A stretch of 64,000 bases of DNA from Planococcus halocryophilus. GTDB taxonomy: Bacteria; Bacillota; Bacilli; Bacillales_A; Planococcaceae. Every line of letters begins with the position of its first letter. Position 1 is the first letter of the stretch. The stretch is taken from the NCBI RefSeq assembly GCF_001687585.2, contig NZ_CP016537.2:1150001-1214000 (forward strand), given 5' to 3'. The notes beneath the pieces were generated by a model. It saw only the letters and a program-made list of their open reading frames with translations. It was not told the origin of the DNA and made no database searches. Of this stretch, positions 1-8,436 are shown in pieces. A program made the position numbers and the translations under genes.

Positions 1-511
1 CGAAGTCTTGCCGTCTGATATGGGTGGAGTCTATGAAAATCTAGAACGGCTAATGGATGCAAAACCGGATATTTTAAATCACAATATCGAAACAGTACGT
101 CGTCTTACCCCAAGAGTTCGTGCACGTGCTAAGTATGACCGCTCACTGGAGTTGTTAAAACGTTCAAAAGAAATGCATCCAGAAATCCCAACAAAATCTT
201 CTTTGATGATTGGCTTGGGAGAAACAAAAGAAGAAATTATTGAAGTTATGGATGATTTGCGTGCGAATGATGTCGATATCATGACAATCGGACAATATTT
301 ACAGCCATCGAAAAAACATTTAAGTGTACAAAAATATTATTCGCCGAAAGAATTCAAGGAATTGTGGGAAATTGCGATGACTAAAGGGTTTTCGCATTGC
401 CAAGCAGGTCCGTTAGTTCGAAGCAGTTACCATGCGGATGAGCAAGTCAATGCAGCTGCTAAAGAGCGTCAGCGTCTCGGCGATATACAAGCAGCTGCTA
501 TAAACAGCTAA
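1..511 (+). CDS. lipA: Lipoyl synthase, C-terminal part (5' end outside window)
   Basis: Radical-SAM enzyme that inserts two sulfurs into protein-bound octanoyl groups to make lipoate in the cytoplasm. Only the last 169 residues are visible (reading frame from base 2); the CxxxCxxC radical-SAM cluster motif lies upstream of the window. Visible family marks are the HNIETV motif, the GLGET segment and the C-terminal RSSYHA motif, whose serine ligates the auxiliary cluster in characterised LipA. The stop codon overlaps an ATG of the next gene frame (TAATG), so lipA and yutD are probably co-transcribed. The identification is secure for the part seen. Confidence 0.95.
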   Translation, partial: EVLPSDMGGVYENLERLMDAKPDILNHNIETVRRLTPRVRARAKYDRSLELLKRSKEMHPEIPTKSSLMIGLGETKEEIIEVMDDLRANDVDIMTIGQYLQPSKKHLSVQKYYSPKEFKELWEIAMTKGFSHCQAGPLVRSSYHADEQVNAAAKERQRLGDIQAAAINS

Positions 512-525
512 TGGATGGTGAAAAA

Positions 526-852
526 ATGATTACATTGGATCAATGGCAATACGATATACTAATTGACCACCGAGAAGGTTTTAAAGAAGAGGCTATCATT
601 ACCCGTTTTAGCGAAATTTTATCGAAATATGATTATATATTAGGTGACTGGGGCTATGGGCAATTACGGTTAAAAGGCTTTTTTGAAGATACGAACCACA
701 AGGCGACGTATGACACAAAAATAAGTACTTTGCAGGACTATCTTTACGAATACTGCAATTTCGGTTGCGCTTATTTTGTTATAAAAAAAGTTGGAAAAGC
801 AACTCCTCCAACTGAAGAAGTTGTAGAGCAAACTCTCGAAGCGGATGAATAA
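526..852 (+). CDS. yutD: YutD family protein
   Basis: Small cytoplasmic protein of 108 residues matching the YutD family, which occurs across Bacillales and has no settled biochemical function that I know of. The core CNFGCAYFVIKK near residue 82 and the GDWGYGQLRLKGFF segment are typical. An upstream in-frame ATG at 511 overlaps the lipA stop, but the ATG at 526 follows GGATGGTG at a normal distance and starts the conserved MITLDQWQYD block, so I prefer it. A terminator begins inside the last codons. In B. subtilis yutD also lies beside lipA, yutE and yutF. Confidence 0.85.
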   Translation: MITLDQWQYDILIDHREGFKEEAIITRFSEILSKYDYILGDWGYGQLRLKGFFEDTNHKATYDTKISTLQDYLYEYCNFGCAYFVIKKVGKATPPTEEVVEQTLEADE

Positions 853-872
853 TCCGCTAGAGGGTTTTTTTT
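833..872 (+). terminator. Intrinsic terminator after yutD
   Basis: A stem with left arm ending AGCGGAT and right arm ATCCGCTAGAGGG is followed by eight T. It starts inside the yutD coding end and ends the lipA-yutD transcript. Confidence 0.8.
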
Positions 873-936
873 ATGCAATATGATATGATAAAGAAAGAAA
901 AGATAGATTTTCAAACGCCTATTGGAGGGTATTTTT

Positions 937-1392
937 ATGTATTTTATTGACCGTAACAAAATCACTGAAACGATTCAGTATATGAATGCTTTAGTGGAAT
1001 TTTATGAAGCTCAGCAACAATGGACATCATTTGGCGAGCAGCTCGCTTTAGAGCGTTTAGGTGCAAACATTATCGAGTCGATTATCGATGTTGGAAATTC
1101 AATGATTGACGGATTTATTATGCGTGATCCTGGAAGTTACGATGACATTATCGATATCTTAGTTGATGAAAAAGTGATCACTAAAGAGATGGACCAACCG
1201 CTGAAACAAGTAATTGCCTTGCGGAAAATGCTAGTTCGTGAATTTATGAAAGTAGATCAGCAAGCAATTGTAAAAGCATTAGATGAAAACATTGAATCGT
1301 TAAAAGCATTTGGCCCAAAAGTTGAACATTATTTAGTTCATGAGCTTGGACCAGTTTCAGCATTTATACCGGAGACGAAAAATGGAAACTAG
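937..1392 (+). CDS. yutE: DUF86 / HepT-like protein (YutE)
   Basis: Protein of 151 residues, predicted all-helical, of the DUF86 (HepT-like) family. Some members are the toxin half of HepT-MntA modules, but no nucleotidyltransferase partner lies here. The Rx4-6xY signature of active HepT toxins is not obvious in this protein, so a housekeeping role as in B. subtilis YutE is more likely. ATG 937 follows TTGGAGGG at good spacing; the TTG at 922 is part of that ribosome site. The 3' end overlaps the start of yutF by 11 bases, which suggests translational coupling. Confidence 0.8.
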   Translation: MYFIDRNKITETIQYMNALVEFYEAQQQWTSFGEQLALERLGANIIESIIDVGNSMIDGFIMRDPGSYDDIIDILVDEKVITKEMDQPLKQVIALRKMLVREFMKVDQQAIVKALDENIESLKAFGPKVEHYLVHELGPVSAFIPETKNGN

Positions 1393-2155
1393 AAAAACGT
1401 ATCGAGCATATTGCCTTGATTTAGACGGAACGGTTTATCGTGGATCAGAAATAGTTGAAGAGGCAGCAGAGTTTATCGAGCAGCTACAGCAACAAGAAAT
1501 CGAACCTTTTTACATCACAAACAATGCATCGAAGACCCAACAACAATTACAAGATAAACTGGCTGGTTTTGGTATTGCAGCTAAAAAAGAGCGCATTATG
1601 TCTTCTGCAATTGCGGCAGCAAAATATATTAAACGTTGGTACCCTGAAAAAACCGTCTATATGATAGGTTCGGATGGCTTAGACCAAGCTTTGCGTCAAG
1701 AAGGACTTGAACGAGTAGAAGAAGAGGCAGATATCGTATTAATCGGACTTGATCGAAGTATTACATACGACAAGCTCGCAACTGCCTGTTTAGAGGTTCG
1801 AAAAGGCGCTGTTTTTCTATCTACCAATAAAGATTTAGCCTTTCCATCTGAAAAAGGCTTTTTACCTGGTAATGGAGCAATCACACGTCTCGTTTCAGCA
1901 TCAACTGGAGTCGAGCCGGTTTTTATCGGCAAACCGGAAATTCATATGCTAGAAGCGATTCAGCATGAATCTGGATTCGAAAAAAGTGAGATGGTGATGA
2001 TTGGGGATAACTACGATACTGATATTCAAGCGGGGATCCGTTTTGGAATCGATACAATTCATGTCAATACAGGTGTTAGCAGTACAGAGACAGTGGTAGA
2101 GAAAGAGCATCCACCAACTTACACAATTGACAATCTTGGTTACTGGAAAATATGA
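1382..2155 (+). CDS. yutF: HAD-superfamily phosphatase of the NagD/YutF type
   Basis: Predicted cytoplasmic phosphatase of 257 residues, haloacid dehalogenase superfamily, class IIA. Motif I is DLDGTVYRG near residue 11 (nucleophile Asp and acid/base Asp), motif II is ITNNAS, and motif IV is GDNYDTDI in the C-terminal third. A conserved lysine is seen in FIGKPE. The substrate is not known; related enzymes hydrolyse sugar phosphates and nucleotide monophosphates. ATG 1382 lies inside yutE behind GGAGACG, and gives the standard family N-terminus; extending upstream would add non-homologous residues. Confidence 0.9.
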   Translation: METRKTYRAYCLDLDGTVYRGSEIVEEAAEFIEQLQQQEIEPFYITNNASKTQQQLQDKLAGFGIAAKKERIMSSAIAAAKYIKRWYPEKTVYMIGSDGLDQALRQEGLERVEEEADIVLIGLDRSITYDKLATACLEVRKGAVFLSTNKDLAFPSEKGFLPGNGAITRLVSASTGVEPVFIGKPEIHMLEAIQHESGFEKSEMVMIGDNYDTDIQAGIRFGIDTIHVNTGVSSTETVVEKEHPPTYTIDNLGYWKI

Positions 2156-2199
2156 AAAAAAAAGCCCAGCAAAGTGACTTTATGTCGTTTTGCTGGGCT
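2154..2199 (-). terminator. Terminator for yuzB
   Basis: Perfect 11-bp arms (AGCCCAGCAAA and its complement) with a 15-base loop. Read on the minus strand the stem is followed by a run of nine T, so it serves yuzB; it may also stop yutF transcripts weakly. Confidence 0.8.
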
Positions 2200-2262
2200 A
2201 CGGTGCATTGTATAATAACACAATACGTATCAGTTTCTTTCGTATTAAAAACCGGTGAAGGT

Positions 2263-2499
2263 TTAAAATAATGGATTTTTATCTATGAATTCATAGACTT
2301 TTTTAGTCAATTCATCTGGAGATTCGGCCTCAACGATTTCGCCATTGACTAAAGCATATAAAGACTCGGAACATTTTGTGCAATAGCTTAAACAGCCGTA
2401 TTCCAAAACATCGAGATTAGGATCTCGTTCGAGTTTTTCAAAAGAACCTTGCGCACCATTGACGATATTGCTAATACAAAATTCTACAATTGGTTTCAT
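2263..2499 (-). CDS. yuzB: YuzB family protein (DUF1450)
   Basis: Protein of 78 residues matching the YuzB/DUF1450 family. It contains a CxxxCxxC cluster in YGCLSYCTKCSES, which resembles a thioredoxin-like [2Fe-2S] ferredoxin or metal-binding fold; function unknown. It sits divergently from the NADH dehydrogenase-like gene at 2653, the same arrangement as yuzB/yutJ in B. subtilis. A minus-strand terminator follows immediately. Confidence 0.85.
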   Translation of the reverse strand: MKPIVEFCISNIVNGAQGSFEKLERDPNLDVLEYGCLSYCTKCSESLYALVNGEIVEAESPDELTKKVYEFIDKNPLF

Positions 2500-2652
2500 T
2501 CTAAGTCACCTCACTACAACGAAATCCTACCTTTTTTAGCGACTAGAGTCAATTAATTGATTTCTAGCGAAAGCATTGTGAAAGTTATCACAATCAGCTA
2601 TACTCATATGTGAGAAAATTGATCAGACAGACGAAATTTAAAGGAGATTTTT

Positions 2653-3720
2653 ATGCGAAAATTAGTCTTACTTGGAGGCGGATACGGCAATATGCGGATT
2701 TTGCTTCGTTTATTGCCAACCAGCTTACCACAAGATACCGAAATCATTCTGATTGACCGTACCCCCTTCCACAGCATGAAAACAGAATTTTATGCGTTAG
2801 CAGCCGGTACAGAGTCGGACCACGAAGTCCGTGTACCTTTTCCAGAGCATGAGCGTTTAACGCTTGTTAATGGTGAAATATTGGAAATCGGTCTTCAAGA
2901 AAAGTGCATTTTCATGGAAAATGGTGACCGTATTGCATATGATGATTTAGTTATTGGTTTAGGTTGTGAAGATAAATATCATAACGTTCCAGGAGCTGAT
3001 GAATTTACGTACAGTATTCAAACAATCGGTAAATCGCGTGCGACTTATCAAGCTTTGCTTGGCTTGCCTGCAGGCGCAGTAGTAGGTGTCGTAGGAGCAG
3101 GTTTAAGTGGTATTGAGTTAGCTAGTGAATTGCGGGAAAGCCGAAAAGACTTGAACATTAAGTTGTTTGACCGCAGTCCCAGGATTTTACGTGATTTCCC
3201 TGAACGCTTAAGTAATTTTGTGAAAAACTGGTTTGAAAACCATAATGTTGACGTGGTATCAAATTCAAATATTACGCAAGTTGAACCGAAGCTGCTCCAC
3301 AATCATGAAGAAACGATCTCTGTAGATGCAGTTGTTTGGACAGCTGGTATTCAGCCTGTTAAACCGGTTCGTGATTTGGGTCTTGATTGTGACACTACTG
3401 GACGAGTAGTGATCAACCAATATCATCAATTACCAAATGATGATCATGTTTATGTAGTAGGTGATTGTGCTGCTTTACCTATGGCTCCTTCTGCACAGTT
3501 AGCAGAAGAGCAAGCAGAGCAAATCGTCAAAGTATTAAAAGCAATTTGGAAAGACGAACCTTTGCCTGAAACGATGCCTGAAATCAAGCTAAAAGGATTC
3601 CTTGGCTCGTTAGGGAAAAAACAAGGATTTGCTTATTTAGCAGATCGTACAGTCACAGGCCGCATTGCCCGTTTGATGAAATCAGGCGTATTGTGGATGT
3701 ACAAATGGCATAATGGATAA
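2653..3720 (+). CDS. yutJ: NAD(P)/FAD-dependent oxidoreductase (type II NADH dehydrogenase-like, YutJ)
   Basis: Flavoprotein of 355 residues in the two-dinucleotide-binding superfamily that includes NDH-2. The FAD-binding Rossmann motif is LGGGYGN near residue 8, the NAD(P) motif is VVGAGLSGIELASE near residue 145, and the second FAD contact is VVGDCAALP near residue 272. The first motif reads GGGYGN instead of GAGYGG, as in B. subtilis YutJ from memory. It lacks a clear C-terminal membrane-binding helix and is shorter than the second paralogue at 5171, so a separate diaphorase-type role is possible. Ribosome site AAAGGAG precedes the ATG. Ends in a strong palindromic terminator. Confidence 0.85.
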   Translation: MRKLVLLGGGYGNMRILLRLLPTSLPQDTEIILIDRTPFHSMKTEFYALAAGTESDHEVRVPFPEHERLTLVNGEILEIGLQEKCIFMENGDRIAYDDLVIGLGCEDKYHNVPGADEFTYSIQTIGKSRATYQALLGLPAGAVVGVVGAGLSGIELASELRESRKDLNIKLFDRSPRILRDFPERLSNFVKNWFENHNVDVVSNSNITQVEPKLLHNHEETISVDAVVWTAGIQPVKPVRDLGLDCDTTGRVVINQYHQLPNDDHVYVVGDCAALPMAPSAQLAEEQAEQIVKVLKAIWKDEPLPETMPEIKLKGFLGSLGKKQGFAYLADRTVTGRIARLMKSGVLWMYKWHNG

Positions 3721-3734
3721 TAAAGAACACATAG

Positions 3735-3777
3735 ACTGTAGACAACTCTATTTACTCGAGTTGTCTACAGTTTTTTT
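3735..3777 (+). terminator. Palindromic terminator (ACTGTAGACAACTC arms)
   Basis: Perfect 14-bp arms at 3735-3748 and 3758-3771 around a 9-base loop, followed by seven T. The same 14-bp arm recurs at 15943-15970 with no loop. Confidence 0.85.
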
Positions 3778-3842
3778 GTAATAAGTTATTATTAGAGAAA
3801 AAAAGTTTTGGAATGTACTCATTCTAAAACCTTTACTAGTTT

Positions 3843-4169
3843 TTATTCAACTTCTGAAAAACCATGTTTTTCAAGTTCGCGATAAACAGGTTTTAACTGT
3901 ACATAACCTTCTCCAACAACTTCACCTTCAACTAAAACTAAAGGATAGAAAAATTCATCATCCATAATACGTTGTGCATAATCTTTTTGATGATCAAGTT
4001 CAATCGGTTTCTCAATATCGATATAGGTAATTGAAAATGGTTGATCTTTGTATTTTCTTGAGATGGCGGCTTCTAGCCACTCATAAGTATCAATTGACGA
4101 AGGTGCATTGACACAACTTGCACAAATAACATCGGTTCCGTAGACTTCTATAGATAATTGCTTCTTCAT
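3843..4169 (-). CDS. yuzD: YuzD family protein (DUF1462)
   Basis: Protein of 108 residues matching YuzD/DUF1462, thioredoxin-like small proteins. It has a CASC motif near residue 16 (VICASCVNAPSS), suggesting a redox-active or metal-binding dithiol; the role is unproven. ATG 4169 is preceded by GGGGGTCC at 8 bases; upstream in-frame starts at 4193 and 4217 add non-conserved residues and lack as good a site. Divergent from the NifU-like gene at 4252, as in B. subtilis, so the pair may relate to Fe-S or redox homeostasis (inference from context). Confidence 0.85.
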   Translation of the reverse strand: MKKQLSIEVYGTDVICASCVNAPSSIDTYEWLEAAISRKYKDQPFSITYIDIEKPIELDHQKDYAQRIMDDEFFYPLVLVEGEVVGEGYVQLKPVYRELEKHGFSEVE

Positions 4170-4251
4170 AATTTGGACCCCCTGTGAATTCATTAGTGGC
4201 TTTTTCCCGCTAATCACATTATAATGATTATAATGAAAGGAGTCGATATAA

Positions 4252-4488
4252 ATGACTGAAGCTTTGCTAGAAGATCAAGTAATGGAAGTCTTAGATAAAT
4301 TACGTCCATTCCTTTTGCGTGATGGGGGAGACTGTGAACTTGTTGATATAGAGGATGGTATCGTAAAACTTCGTTTACTCGGCGCATGCGGAAGCTGTCC
4401 AAGTTCGACCATTACATTAAAAGCAGGAATTGAACGCGCGTTAGTGGAAGAAGTTCCTGGAATCGTAGAAGTAGAGCAAGTATTTTAA
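4252..4488 (+). CDS. yutI: NifU-like iron-sulfur scaffold/carrier (YutI)
   Basis: Protein of 78 residues consisting only of the NifU C-terminal (Nfu) domain. The cluster-binding CGSC motif is at residues 46-49 (GACGSCPSS). Nfu proteins assemble or carry [4Fe-4S] clusters to targets such as lipoyl synthase, whose gene is 4 kb upstream. Ribosome site AAAGGAG is 8 bases before the ATG. Followed by its own terminator. Confidence 0.9.
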   Translation: MTEALLEDQVMEVLDKLRPFLLRDGGDCELVDIEDGIVKLRLLGACGSCPSSTITLKAGIERALVEEVPGIVEVEQVF

Positions 4489-4493
4489 ATGCT

Positions 4494-4519
4494 AAGAGAC
4501 CTTTTTAGGTCTCTTTTTC
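4494..4519 (+). terminator. Terminator after nifU-like gene
   Basis: AGAGACC and GGTCTCT arms around a 6-base loop, followed by five T. Confidence 0.8.
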
Positions 4520-4634
4520 TATATAAATAAATGGAAGTTATTATTCTTAATTCGATTACACATTAATTTAAGGTCCACGGCTTGAACAATGATAGAAATG
4601 ATTGCTATGATAGAGTTAGAGGAAGGTGATCAGA

Positions 4635-4997
4635 TTGACAGAAGTAGTTGAAATTACAGAAGCAGCCTCATTCCAGATTAAAGAAATGATGCGTCATAAC
4701 GAAGAAGAAGGTTCCTATTTGCGCGTTGCCGTTAAAGGTGGCGGATGTAGTGGATTAACATATGGTATGGGGTTTGAAAAAGAAAAAACGGATGAAGATG
4801 ACCGTTACGAACAATTTGATATTCCGATTTTAATTGCGAAAGAAGATGCTCCGATTCTTCAAGGCACTGTGGTCGATTACAAACAGTCCTTAATGGGTGG
4901 CGGTTTTACAATTGAAAACCCAAATGCCATAGCATCTTGCGGTTGTGGAACATCATTCCGCACAGCGAAAAAAGAAGGTACTCCTGAAAATTGTTAA
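4635..4997 (+). CDS. sufA: A-type iron-sulfur carrier (HesB/IscA/SufA family, YutM)
   Basis: Protein of 120 residues of the HesB/IscA/ErpA family. The three cluster cysteines are C38 (GGGCSG), C102 and C104 (SCGCG). It receives and passes Fe-S clusters in the SUF pathway. The TTG at 4635 is chosen because GGAAGG lies 8 bases upstream; an in-frame GTG at 4626 overlaps that site. The sequence strongly resembles B. subtilis YutM/SufA. Single-gene unit with its own terminator. Confidence 0.9.
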   Translation: MTEVVEITEAASFQIKEMMRHNEEEGSYLRVAVKGGGCSGLTYGMGFEKEKTDEDDRYEQFDIPILIAKEDAPILQGTVVDYKQSLMGGGFTIENPNAIASCGCGTSFRTAKKEGTPENC

Positions 4998-5022
4998 AAG
5001 TCGGTCACAAACCGGCTTTTTT
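4997..5022 (+). terminator. Terminator after sufA
   Basis: AAGTCGGT and ACCGGCTT arms, 5-base loop, then a T run. Confidence 0.75.
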
Positions 5023-5170
5023 CTTGTGGATAAGTCTAGGTTAAACGTATTATTCGGTTGAAATCATCCAGTAATAGGTCTAATATAGAGGATAGATGTT
5101 TATCGGTGCGTCATGGTTTTACCGTTTTGACGATATTCGATTAAAAAATGACTTGAAGGTGGTTGCGATT

Positions 5171-6388
5171 GTGTTGAAAAGACCGTCAATATTAGTATTA
5201 GGTGCAGGTTACGGTGGATTAACTACTGTAGTAAACTTGCAAAAAGTTCTGGATACAGATGCTGCAGACATAACATTGATTAACAAAAACGAATACCATT
5301 ACGAAAGCACATGGCTTCACGAAGCAGCTGCAGGTACATTACTTCCTGAGCAAGTGCGCTACGACATTAAAGATGTAATCGATAGTGTCAAAGTTAAATT
5401 TGTGCAAGCGACTGTTGAAGCAATTGACGTAGTCGGCAAAAAAGTTACGACAGATAATGGCGAATTTACATATGACTATATTGTCATCGCTCTTGGATTC
5501 GAAGGTGAAACTTTCGGAATTGAAGGTCTTGATAAATATGCATTGTCAATTGCTAACGTAAAAGCTGCACGTTACATCCGTGAGCACATTGAATTCCAAT
5601 TTGCTACGTGGTCTGCAGAGCCAGTTAAAGACGACAGCCGTTTAACGATTATCGTTGGAGGAGCTGGATTTACGGGCATTGAATTCCTTGGAGAACTGGC
5701 TAACCGTGTGCCTGAACTTTGCAAAGAGTACGATGTTCCAAATGAAAAAGTTCGTGTGGTTTGTGTAGAAGCTGCGCCAATGGTATTACCTGGATTCGAT
5801 CCAGAGCTAGTAAATTATGCTGTGGGCCATTTAGAGTCTAAAGGCATTGAATTCTCAATTGGCACGCCAGTTGTAGAAGCAACTCCAGAAGGCGTTAAAA
5901 TTAAAAAAGGCGACGATGAATTTGAATTCATCAAAGCTGGCACAGTAGTTTGGGCTGCAGGTATTCGTGGCAACAAATTAATTGAAGCTACAGCTATTGA
6001 AAATATGCGCGCTCGCGTTAAAGTTGAAAAAGATCTACGTGCTCCAGGCTACGATGATGTATTCATCATTGGTGATTGTGCGTTGATGATCAACGAAGAA
6101 ACAAATCGTCCGTATCCACCAACTGCGCAGATTGCTATGCAGCAAGGGGAAGTTGTGGCGAAAAACTTAAAAGCGTTAATGAGCAATGACACAACAGTTG
6201 AATTTGTTCCAGATCTTAAAGGAACGGTTTGCTCACTTGGTGAAGATGATGCGATTGGCGTTGTTTTTGGCAAAAAAGTAACAGGCAAACGAGCTTCATT
6301 TATGAAAAAAATGATTGATAACCGTGCGTTATTCATGATCGGCGGACCGATGCTCGTGATGAAAAAAGGTAAATTTAACGTTCTATAA
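5171..6388 (+). CDS. ndh: Type II NADH dehydrogenase (NDH-2; YumB/Ndh-like)
   Basis: Membrane-associated, non-proton-pumping NADH:quinone oxidoreductase of 405 residues; feeds electrons from NADH into menaquinone. FAD site VLGAGYGGL near residue 8, NADH site [16 protein letters not shown] near residue 157, second FAD contact IIGDCALM and the quinone-side AQIAMQQG motif are all present. The C-terminal [11 protein letters not shown] tail fits the membrane-binding region of the family. GTG 5171 is favoured because GAAGGTGG lies 8 bases upstream; the longer frame from 5096 adds residues absent from the family. Menaquinone synthesis genes lie at 41.7-50 kb. Confidence 0.9.
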   Translation: MLKRPSILVLGAGYGGLTTVVNLQKVLDTDAADITLINKNEYHYESTWLHEAAAGTLLPEQVRYDIKDVIDSVKVKFVQATVEAIDVVGKKVTTDNGEFTYDYIVIALGFEGETFGIEGLDKYALSIANVKAARYIREHIEFQFATWSAEPVKDDSRLTIIVGGAGFTGIEFLGELANRVPELCKEYDVPNEKVRVVCVEAAPMVLPGFDPELVNYAVGHLESKGIEFSIGTPVVEATPEGVKIKKGDDEFEFIKAGTVVWAAGIRGNKLIEATAIENMRARVKVEKDLRAPGYDDVFIIGDCALMINEETNRPYPPTAQIAMQQGEVVAKNLKALMSNDTTVEFVPDLKGTVCSLGEDDAIGVVFGKKVTGKRASFMKKMIDNRALFMIGGPMLVMKKGKFNVL

Positions 6389-6399
6389 GATAGACATTC

Positions 6400-6428
6400 A
6401 AAAGCTCCCTTTGCGGGGAGCTTTTTTT
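6400..6428 (+). terminator. Terminator after ndh
   Basis: AAAGCTCCC and GGGGAGCTTT arms with a T run. Confidence 0.8.
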
Positions 6429-6480
6429 GTAATTTTAGAGCATTTGCATTAAACGATTTTTAGCAGAAAGAGGGATGTTT

Positions 6481-6978
6481 GTGGCAACTAATAAGCGTGG
6501 AAATGTTTGGCTTGGTGCAGCCGGACTTGTCGTAAATTCAAATGGCGAGTGGCTCGTTGTAAAAAAGAGATATGGCGGTCTGCATGGGAAGTGGTCATTA
6601 CCAGCTGGGTTTGTGCAAGGCAATGAAACAATTGATCAGGCAGCTTTGAGAGAAGTTAAAGAAGAAACCGGAATTGACTGCGAGATGATTGAACTGATTG
6701 GATTTCGTTCTGGTGTTCTTCAAGAAAAAATTAGCGATAACATGGCCATATTTTTATTGAAAGCGATAAAAGAGGAGCAGCCTGTAGTGGCACAATTATC
6801 TGAGTTATATTCAGCAGATTGGTTATCCCCTAAAGAATTAGCCAATAGCGGAGAAGCATCTGTAATGCTTGTTGAAATGGCTTACTATTCATTAGAAAAA
6901 GGGTTAACACCTATAAATCATGTGGACCCCGGAAAAGGTTTTGGTTATTCAGAATACAAATTATTTTTTAGAAAATAG
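6481..6978 (+). CDS. Nudix hydrolase
   Basis: Nucleoside-diphosphate-linked-moiety hydrolase of 165 residues. A full Nudix box is present (GFVQGNETIDQAALREVKEETGI region: G, E, REV, EE, G in the required spacing) at about residues 45-67. Substrate cannot be told from sequence. GTG 6481 is 6 bases downstream of AGAGGG; the ATG at 6475 abuts that site and is less likely. No operon partner: terminators or gaps on both sides. Confidence 0.85.
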   Translation: MATNKRGNVWLGAAGLVVNSNGEWLVVKKRYGGLHGKWSLPAGFVQGNETIDQAALREVKEETGIDCEMIELIGFRSGVLQEKISDNMAIFLLKAIKEEQPVVAQLSELYSADWLSPKELANSGEASVMLVEMAYYSLEKGLTPINHVDPGKGFGYSEYKLFFRK

Positions 6979-7118
6979 CAGCTAAACGAATAAAATTAAA
7001 AAAAATAAAGAAAATATCGATGATAGCGGTTACATACAGACTTTATCTATTGCGCTCTAGATAAAGTCGTGCTATATTATCAGAATATTACAAACAAGAA
7101 TAGAAGGAGGTGTTTCAA

Positions 7119-7244
7119 ATGACAATCTTTAAAAAGGATAAAAATGTCAAAAATTGCCCGTATTGTTCAGGACAAGGCTACTTTCAATTACGACTGGGTG
7201 GTTCAGAAACGTGCTCCTGCTGTTCGGGTTCAGGGAAAAAATAA
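7119..7244 (+). CDS. yuiA: YuiA family Cys-rich mini-protein
   Basis: A 41-residue protein behind GAAGGAGG. It carries two CxxCxGxG motifs, C13-P-Y-C16-S-G-Q-G and C32-S-C-C35-S-G-S-G, the same signature as the zinc repeats of DnaJ, so one zinc site formed by four cysteines is likely. It resembles B. subtilis YuiA, also next to yuiB. Function unknown. Confidence 0.8.
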   Translation: MTIFKKDKNVKNCPYCSGQGYFQLRLGGSETCSCCSGSGKK

Positions 7245-7258
7245 TTAGTTTGATGATG

Positions 7259-7290
7259 GCGAATGGAAAGAAAGATTCCGTTCGCTTTTT
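7259..7290 (+). terminator. Terminator after yuiA
   Basis: GCGAATGGAA and TTCCGTTCGC arms (one G-T pair), 7-base loop, then five T. Confidence 0.7.
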
Positions 7291-7426
7291 GTTTGCGGAA
7301 ATTTTGTATAGGAGTTGGCTTCTGCCATATAGGATAAGTGACAAAGCAATGAACTCTGTACAGTTGGATTGAAAGCCTTTGTTTTTTCGGTTAAACTGAT
7401 GAAAGGAATAACGGAGGTTAGAATTC

Positions 7427-7756
7427 ATGAACAGTTCATTTACGATTGTGCAATTGATTATTTCGATGTTGCTTTTTTATGTTATGTTCTTCGGAATTGG
7501 TTTTTTATTGAATATGTTACTTCGGATGACTTGGCTAATGGCTGTCGTTTATCCGGTAGTCATTTTATTGGTTGTGGATGATGTAGGCGTCTTTGATTAT
7601 TTCACCAACCCAGGTGAATCTTTTGCCATGCTTGGAGACACCATTACATCTATGACAGGCAGTGACATAGCTGTTTTGCTTGCTGGTTGGGCAGGCGCGA
7701 TCACGTCAGGTTTTGTCATGAAAATTTTACGCAAAATGGGTTATCAAATGTTTTAA
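7427..7756 (+). CDS. yuiB: YuiB family membrane protein
   Basis: Protein of 109 residues with three probable membrane segments: roughly residues 8-30, 35-52 and 78-98. It matches YuiB of Bacillus, an uncharacterised family, and sits after yuiA as in B. subtilis. ACGGAGG precedes the ATG. A long terminator follows. Confidence 0.85.
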   Translation: MNSSFTIVQLIISMLLFYVMFFGIGFLLNMLLRMTWLMAVVYPVVILLVVDDVGVFDYFTNPGESFAMLGDTITSMTGSDIAVLLAGWAGAITSGFVMKILRKMGYQMF

Positions 7757-7760
7757 AGAA

Positions 7761-7796
7761 ATCGCCGATCCGGTAAAACGGATCGGCGATTTTTAC
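7761..7796 (+). terminator. Bidirectional terminator between yuiB and yuiD
   Basis: Perfect 12-bp arms ATCGCCGATCCG and complement, 6-base loop, T run on the plus strand; the genes are convergent. Confidence 0.85.
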
Positions 7797-7809
7797 GTTA
7801 ATGTGATGG

Positions 7810-8286
7810 TTATCTAAATATGCCATAAACGATAAAGGAAATGGCAATACCTGTTAAAGCACCCATAAACACTTCACTTGGTTTATGACCAAGTAAGGTT
7901 TTAAGTTCTTGAATTTTTTCTTCTTCTTTTTTCTGTGGCCATTTTCTGGTTTCTTCCATGAAAATATAAATATCTTGGCGCATTTTGTTGATAGTCAAGG
8001 CCTGTTGCCCTGCTTGAAAACGGACACCCGTGGCATCGTACATCGTGATAACTGCAAACATCGTAGAAACTGCAAAGATCGTTGAAGAAACACCATGTTC
8101 AAAAGCTACTGCTGTCGTTAAAGAGGTAACCGCAGCTGAATGGGAACTCGGCATGCCTCCAGTTGAAGAAAAAAGTTTCCAGTCAAGTTCTCGGGTTACG
8201 GCGTACTGAATCGGAATTTTAATAAATTGAGCAAAGACAATTGCAAATAACGCAATCATAAGAGGGGTGTTAGAGAAAATTTCCAT
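7810..8286 (-). CDS. yuiD: Divergent PAP2-family membrane protein (DUF212, YuiD)
   Basis: Integral membrane protein of 158 residues in the DUF212 family, distantly related to acid phosphatase/vanadium haloperoxidase (PAP2) proteins. The GMPSSHSA motif near residue 43 matches the PAP2 SxxxxxSGH-type core and is the strongest family mark. About four hydrophobic segments. Function is unproven. ATG 8286 begins a membrane helix. Divergent from pepA; the 150-base spacer holds a short dyad shared with the MFS exporter gene. Confidence 0.85.
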   Translation of the reverse strand: MEIFSNTPLMIALFAIVFAQFIKIPIQYAVTRELDWKLFSSTGGMPSSHSAAVTSLTTAVAFEHGVSSTIFAVSTMFAVITMYDATGVRFQAGQQALTINKMRQDIYIFMEETRKWPQKKEEEKIQELKTLLGHKPSEVFMGALTGIAISFIVYGIFR

Positions 8287-8363
8287 GTGGTGTCACAGCC
8301 TTTCTGTTTAAATAAGTTCTCTTAGTATATCATAGACAACAAAAAGTCAGTCCTGTTTTATTC

Positions 8364-8377
8364 CTTCGTCACACGAA
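8364..8377. promoter_or_regulatory. Dyad CTTCGTCACACGAA (copy 1)
   Basis: Inverted repeat TTCGT-CAC-ACGAA between divergent yuiD and pepA. The same 14 bases recur at 17254 in the promoter of the MFS exporter. Candidate operator; no regulator assigned. Confidence 0.45.
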
Positions 8378-8436
8378 CTACTCGAATGTCGGATTAAATG
8401 CTACACTTACAGAGAACGTATAAAAGGAGGAGTTTT

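Noticed and set aside
937..1392. HepT-MntA toxin-antitoxin module
   Set aside because: No nucleotidyltransferase partner is adjacent and the locus matches the conserved yutD-yutE-yutF housekeeping order.
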